Shown here one piece after another: positions 61,089 through 64,000 of a stretch of DNA of 64,000 nucleotides. The DNA lies in contig NZ_AMRK01000012.1 of assembly GCF_000299875.1 (NCBI RefSeq), positions 42,386 to 106,385 on the forward strand, in the 5' to 3' direction. The notes under the pieces were generated by a model that searched no databases, was not told where the DNA came from, and worked only from the letters and a program-made list of their open reading frames with translations. The position numbers and the translations under genes were made by a program. The DNA is from Celeribacter baekdonensis B30. Lineage in GTDB: Bacteria > Pseudomonadota > Alphaproteobacteria > Rhodobacterales > Rhodobacteraceae. Within the stretch, counting starts at the first letter, position 1; each line of letters begins with the position of its first letter.

Positions 61089-63377
61089 ATGAACAAGGCC
61101 ATTACTGACGGGCTGGCGCTGATGCCGCCAGCTTTTGCGAACGGTTTAAACGTTTGGTCCAGCGAGAACGGCACGCCGGGCTCGGCGACCTATGACGGGG
61201 CTGCAAACGCGGCTCTGGTCGCAGCGGATGCGGATTTCGGCGGCTGTCTGGAAATCGTCAAAAACACCACGACGACGAAATTGCGTTTTATGGGCGAAAC
61301 GCCGCTTTTGCCGGGGATGTATCTACAGATCACCGCAAAAGTGAAGGCGATTTCGGGCAATTTTCCCTCTGTGCGGATTGCGGGCTGGGCCGGGGACAGC
61401 AGCTTTGCCCATGTGGCGGGACTGACGGAGGTCGGGTCCACTGTGGCGCTGACGGCCTATGGTGAGGTGGTCGAAGTGACCGCTATTGTTGGCTCGGGCG
61501 CACGCGGCGGCGTGGACATGCCTTGGGGGCTTGAGGCGGTTTACGGTCATTTTGGTTTGGATTTGACGGGGGCCAATGGCGGCACGGTTCGGATCGAGGA
61601 CATCGCAATCGAGGATGTGACCTCCTATTTTCTCGGCGACAGTTCCGGGCGCATCGACATTCGCGACTTTGGCGCGGTGGGCGACGGTGTGACCGATTGC
61701 AAAGCCGCCTTTAATGCGGCGAATGCGGCGGCGGATGGGCGTCAGATTCTTGTGCCAGAGGGGGTGTATTACATCTCCGATACGGTTTCCATGATCAATG
61801 AAGTGGTGTTTGATGGCACGGTGACGATGCCAGACACAGCACGTTTGACGCTGCGCCATGGGTTTCACCTCAACACCTATATTGATGCGTTTGGCGACGA
61901 AGTTTTGGGGTTTAAAAAGGCGATTCAGGCACTGTTTTACTACTCGGATCACGACAGCCTCGATCTGTGCGGTCGTCGGATTGAAATCGACGAACCGATT
62001 GATGTGGCCGTGGTTTCCGGGGCGAGCACTTTGGAGGTGCGCCGGGTGATCCGCAACGGTCAAATCAACATCCAAGCCTCAAGCAATTGGGACGTTGAGG
62101 TGATGACCTCAGCGGGCAGCTACAATGCCGCCTCGCCGCGCCAGATGACCAATGTGACAAACATCGCCAACATCAAGGTCGGCAGCCTTGTGACCGGGAC
62201 AGGGGTTGGCCGCGAAGTTTACGTTCAAGCGGTCAATGTTGGGGCGCAGACCTTGACCTTGAGCCAACCGCTTTATGCGCCGAATGCGACCCAGACCTAT
62301 ACGTTCACGCGGTTCAAATATGCGCTGGATTTTTCCGGTCTGTCGAAACTGTCCCAGTTTCAGATTTCTGATGTGGAATTCCTGTGCAACGGTCATTCTT
62401 CTGCGGTGATGCTGGCGCCGTCGGGCAACAATTTCCAACTCAAAGATTGCCATGTCAAATCGCCGCTGAACCGGGGCGTGACCTCGATTGGGGAGGGCTG
62501 TCAGGATTTGCATATTGACCGCTGTTCCTTTGTGTCTAACGAACAAGCGCTGCGCGCAGAGGATCGTCAGTCGATTGCCTTCAACGTAAATGCCAATGAC
62601 TCGAAAATTCGCGACAGCCGGTTTCAGCGCTTTGGCCATACCGCGATTTGTTACGGCACTGGTCATATGTTTGTCGGCAACCATTGGTTCCAAGGCGACA
62701 ATGACTCAGACAGCCCCCGCAAGGCCGGCTTGGTTTTTACCTATCCGAATGTGAACTCGATCGTCACCGGCAACTACGTTGATAACTCGTTTATCGAAAT
62801 GACCAACGAGCATGATGCAACCCCGGATTTCAATTCCGAGTTCTCCTTTGGTGGCTTGACGATCACGGGCAATATTTTCACCGCGAGCGACTGTGCAAGC
62901 TGGTTCTCGTGGATCGTGGTCAAACCCTATGGTCCGGGGCATTTCATCCAGGGCCTGTCGGTTCAGAACAACAGTTTCAAGTCGATCAATGGCTATATCG
63001 ACCGGGTGGATAAAGTCGATACGACCTTTGCGACTTTGGACTATAACATGATGCGCAACATCACCTTTGAGGCCAACACCTTCAACGGCGTCAGCCAGAA
63101 CACCATCAACCCGGCGGCGCTTGAGTTTACGCAAGGCACAGCAGCAACCAATTGGGTTTTGGACCCGTCTGCCTATTTGCCATTTGATGGCTGGGCGCGC
63201 GGGGTGGAAAGCCTTGTGTTCCGCAATGCGGTGACGAATGCGACGGGCGAAACCGTGTTCCACACCCCCTATGTGACGGTCAATTATGGCGCGTCGTCAA
63301 ATCAGATCCGCCTGACCTTCCCTGAGGCGACGAAGGGCACGGTGAACATGATTTCACGTATGGATCGCCCGATTTAA
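61089..63377 (+). CDS. Parallel beta-helix protein, pectate-lyase/GH28-related (tailspike-like)
   Basis: A 762-residue protein. Residues 1-170 are an N-terminal beta-sandwich module. At about 195 the signature IDIRDFGAVGDGVTDCKAAFNAA marks the start of a pectate-lyase-3 beta-helix, which continues with many N- and V-rich coils (LKDCHVKSPLNRGVTS, then IDRCSFVSN, then VQNNSFKSIN). No signal peptide is seen. Similar proteins are common in Rhodobacteraceae, often near polysaccharide genes, and may bind or cleave exopolysaccharide. The ATG at 61089 follows AAAGGGG. A terminator lies 49 bases downstream. Confidence 0.8.
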   Translation: MNKAITDGLALMPPAFANGLNVWSSENGTPGSATYDGAANAALVAADADFGGCLEIVKNTTTTKLRFMGETPLLPGMYLQITAKVKAISGNFPSVRIAGWAGDSSFAHVAGLTEVGSTVALTAYGEVVEVTAIVGSGARGGVDMPWGLEAVYGHFGLDLTGANGGTVRIEDIAIEDVTSYFLGDSSGRIDIRDFGAVGDGVTDCKAAFNAANAAADGRQILVPEGVYYISDTVSMINEVVFDGTVTMPDTARLTLRHGFHLNTYIDAFGDEVLGFKKAIQALFYYSDHDSLDLCGRRIEIDEPIDVAVVSGASTLEVRRVIRNGQINIQASSNWDVEVMTSAGSYNAASPRQMTNVTNIANIKVGSLVTGTGVGREVYVQAVNVGAQTLTLSQPLYAPNATQTYTFTRFKYALDFSGLSKLSQFQISDVEFLCNGHSSAVMLAPSGNNFQLKDCHVKSPLNRGVTSIGEGCQDLHIDRCSFVSNEQALRAEDRQSIAFNVNANDSKIRDSRFQRFGHTAICYGTGHMFVGNHWFQGDNDSDSPRKAGLVFTYPNVNSIVTGNYVDNSFIEMTNEHDATPDFNSEFSFGGLTITGNIFTASDCASWFSWIVVKPYGPGHFIQGLSVQNNSFKSINGYIDRVDKVDTTFATLDYNMMRNITFEANTFNGVSQNTINPAALEFTQGTAATNWVLDPSAYLPFDGWARGVESLVFRNAVTNATGETVFHTPYVTVNYGASSNQIRLTFPEATKGTVNMISRMDRPI

Positions 63378-63425
63378 GCCCCGGTTTAAGTCCCGATTCC
63401 AGCAGTGTGTGGTATAAAGAAATGG

Positions 63426-63454
63426 ACCGGGCGGTTGTGGCTGCTCGGTTTTTT
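63426..63454 (+). terminator. Intrinsic terminator after the beta-helix gene
   Basis: ACCGGGC pairs with GCTCGGT (one G-T wobble) around a 10-base loop, followed by a run of six T residues overlapping the stem end. It is on the plus strand and ends at the convergent HugZ-like gene stop. Confidence 0.7.
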
Positions 63455-63956
63455 ATGACTGAATCGGGGTGAGGTCGGCGGCGCTCAACCGATATGCTTT
63501 GCCAAAACCGCCATTCAAATCCGCAGAGAGCGGGGTGAAGGTGACAAAGGAAAAATCGGCAAAATCGACATAGAGCGCTGACTTTGGGTGATGGCCAAGC
63601 CAGGCGGCGCGCAGGTCGCGATAACGCGGATCGTCTCGGGACACAAAATGAGCATCGACACAGGCAGAAAGACGCGGGAAGGCCAAAGGATCGCCTTTGC
63701 TCGGCGCTTCGCCAAGCAAAAGCCCGGCGCGGATGTCGGTCCTGAGCGCCTGGGTGTGAGCCGACAATTCCGAGATCAATTTCATCCAAGTGCCATCCTG
63801 CGCCAAGCCAAAGGCGATGCGCGTGACATGCGGCGCACCGGTGGTTGGGTCAAGCACGGCCAGGGCGGCGAGCCGTGCCGCGCCAATCACGTCCTGTGCC
63901 AAGCGCCGGGCCGCATCATCTGTGTCACGAAAAGGGGAGGGGGCATCTTGTGTCAT
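63453..63956 (-). CDS. HugZ-like/pyridoxamine 5'-phosphate oxidase-fold protein
   Basis: A 167-residue cytoplasmic protein with the FMN-binding split-barrel fold. AALAVLDPTTGAPHVTRIAFGL forms the first strands, a Leu-rich LISELSAHTQALRTDIRAGLLLG segment follows, and FTPLSADLNGGFGKAYRLS is the closing motif typical of the HugZ/heme-utilisation subgroup. The heme-degrading C-terminal extension is not present, so the substrate is uncertain. Bases 63957-64000 beyond its start show nothing else. Confidence 0.85.
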   Translation of the reverse strand: MTQDAPSPFRDTDDAARRLAQDVIGAARLAALAVLDPTTGAPHVTRIAFGLAQDGTWMKLISELSAHTQALRTDIRAGLLLGEAPSKGDPLAFPRLSACVDAHFVSRDDPRYRDLRAAWLGHHPKSALYVDFADFSFVTFTPLSADLNGGFGKAYRLSAADLTPIQS

Positions 63957-64000
63957 ACCCCTGTCTAGCCTCTAACCGCCGCGCCGCCAATCTTGAATAT

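Noticed and set aside
1..64000. CRISPR arrays, tRNA or rRNA genes, prophage and intact insertion sequences
   Set aside because: Looked for regular spaced repeats, tRNA-like cloverleaf ends, rRNA signature stretches and phage structural genes; none was recognised by reading, apart from the single IS3 remnant.

Overview
The window reads as chromosome of a marine or soil alphaproteobacterium of the Rhodobacteraceae (Roseobacter-like). The evidence is its moderately GC-rich coding bias, a class I lysyl-tRNA synthetase, an imuA-imuB-dnaE2 mutasome behind a GTTC-N7-GTTC LexA box, TRAP and TTT transporters, a nadD-dacB pair and a Tat-exported DUF3047 protein. No rRNA, tRNA or CRISPR array was seen.

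Layout. 1-9.6 kb: the tail of an RpiR-type regulator, then a long co-directional operon with a dipeptide/oligopeptide-type ABC transporter (5 genes), an Asp/Glu/hydantoin-racemase-family protein and a complete DctP-DctQ-DctM TRAP transporter. A large inverted repeat between the regulator and the operon is a likely operator. 9.9-15.2 kb: SOS mutasome imuA-imuB-dnaE2 on the minus strand. 15.4-36.4 kb: an accessory region, visibly more AT-rich, with secreted and surface genes. It has a curli/holdfast-type locus around an HfaB/CsgG-like outer-membrane lipoprotein, whose neighbours share a short T-x-A-[VLI]-G-[AS]-[VL]-N motif. Next come a hybrid phosphorelay kinase with a periplasmic molybdopterin-oxidoreductase-fold protein and a LuxR-type response regulator, and a degenerate receiver with a 55-aa membrane peptide. 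An ATP-grasp/methyltransferase/TctC/fused TctAB operon follows. The region ends with two more secreted Ser/Gly-rich proteins (one carrying the same motif) and LysR and LuxR regulators.

37-43.5 kb: a Tat-exported DUF3047 protein divergent from a two-component system, a Sel1-repeat protein, and a Prx6-type peroxiredoxin divergent from an OxyR-like regulator with an OxyR-type operator. An IS3-family transposase remnant follows. 44-49.1 kb: tamA-tamB (outer-membrane assembly). 49.3-64 kb: mostly housekeeping genes (PhnA-like, cold-shock protein, ettA, MarR-GNAT, nadD, dacB, TerB-like, lysS, DUF4864, beta-helix protein, HugZ-like). Two genes look foreign: an AT-rich RelA/SpoT-domain protein between csp and ettA, and a KAP-family P-loop NTPase upstream of ettA. 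Both types occur in phage-defence settings, but that role here is only inference.

The best candidates for an undescribed system are the HfaB/CsgG-centred surface-fibre locus with its distant motif-sharing partner genes and dedicated-looking regulators, and the ATP-grasp + methyltransferase + TTT transporter operon.
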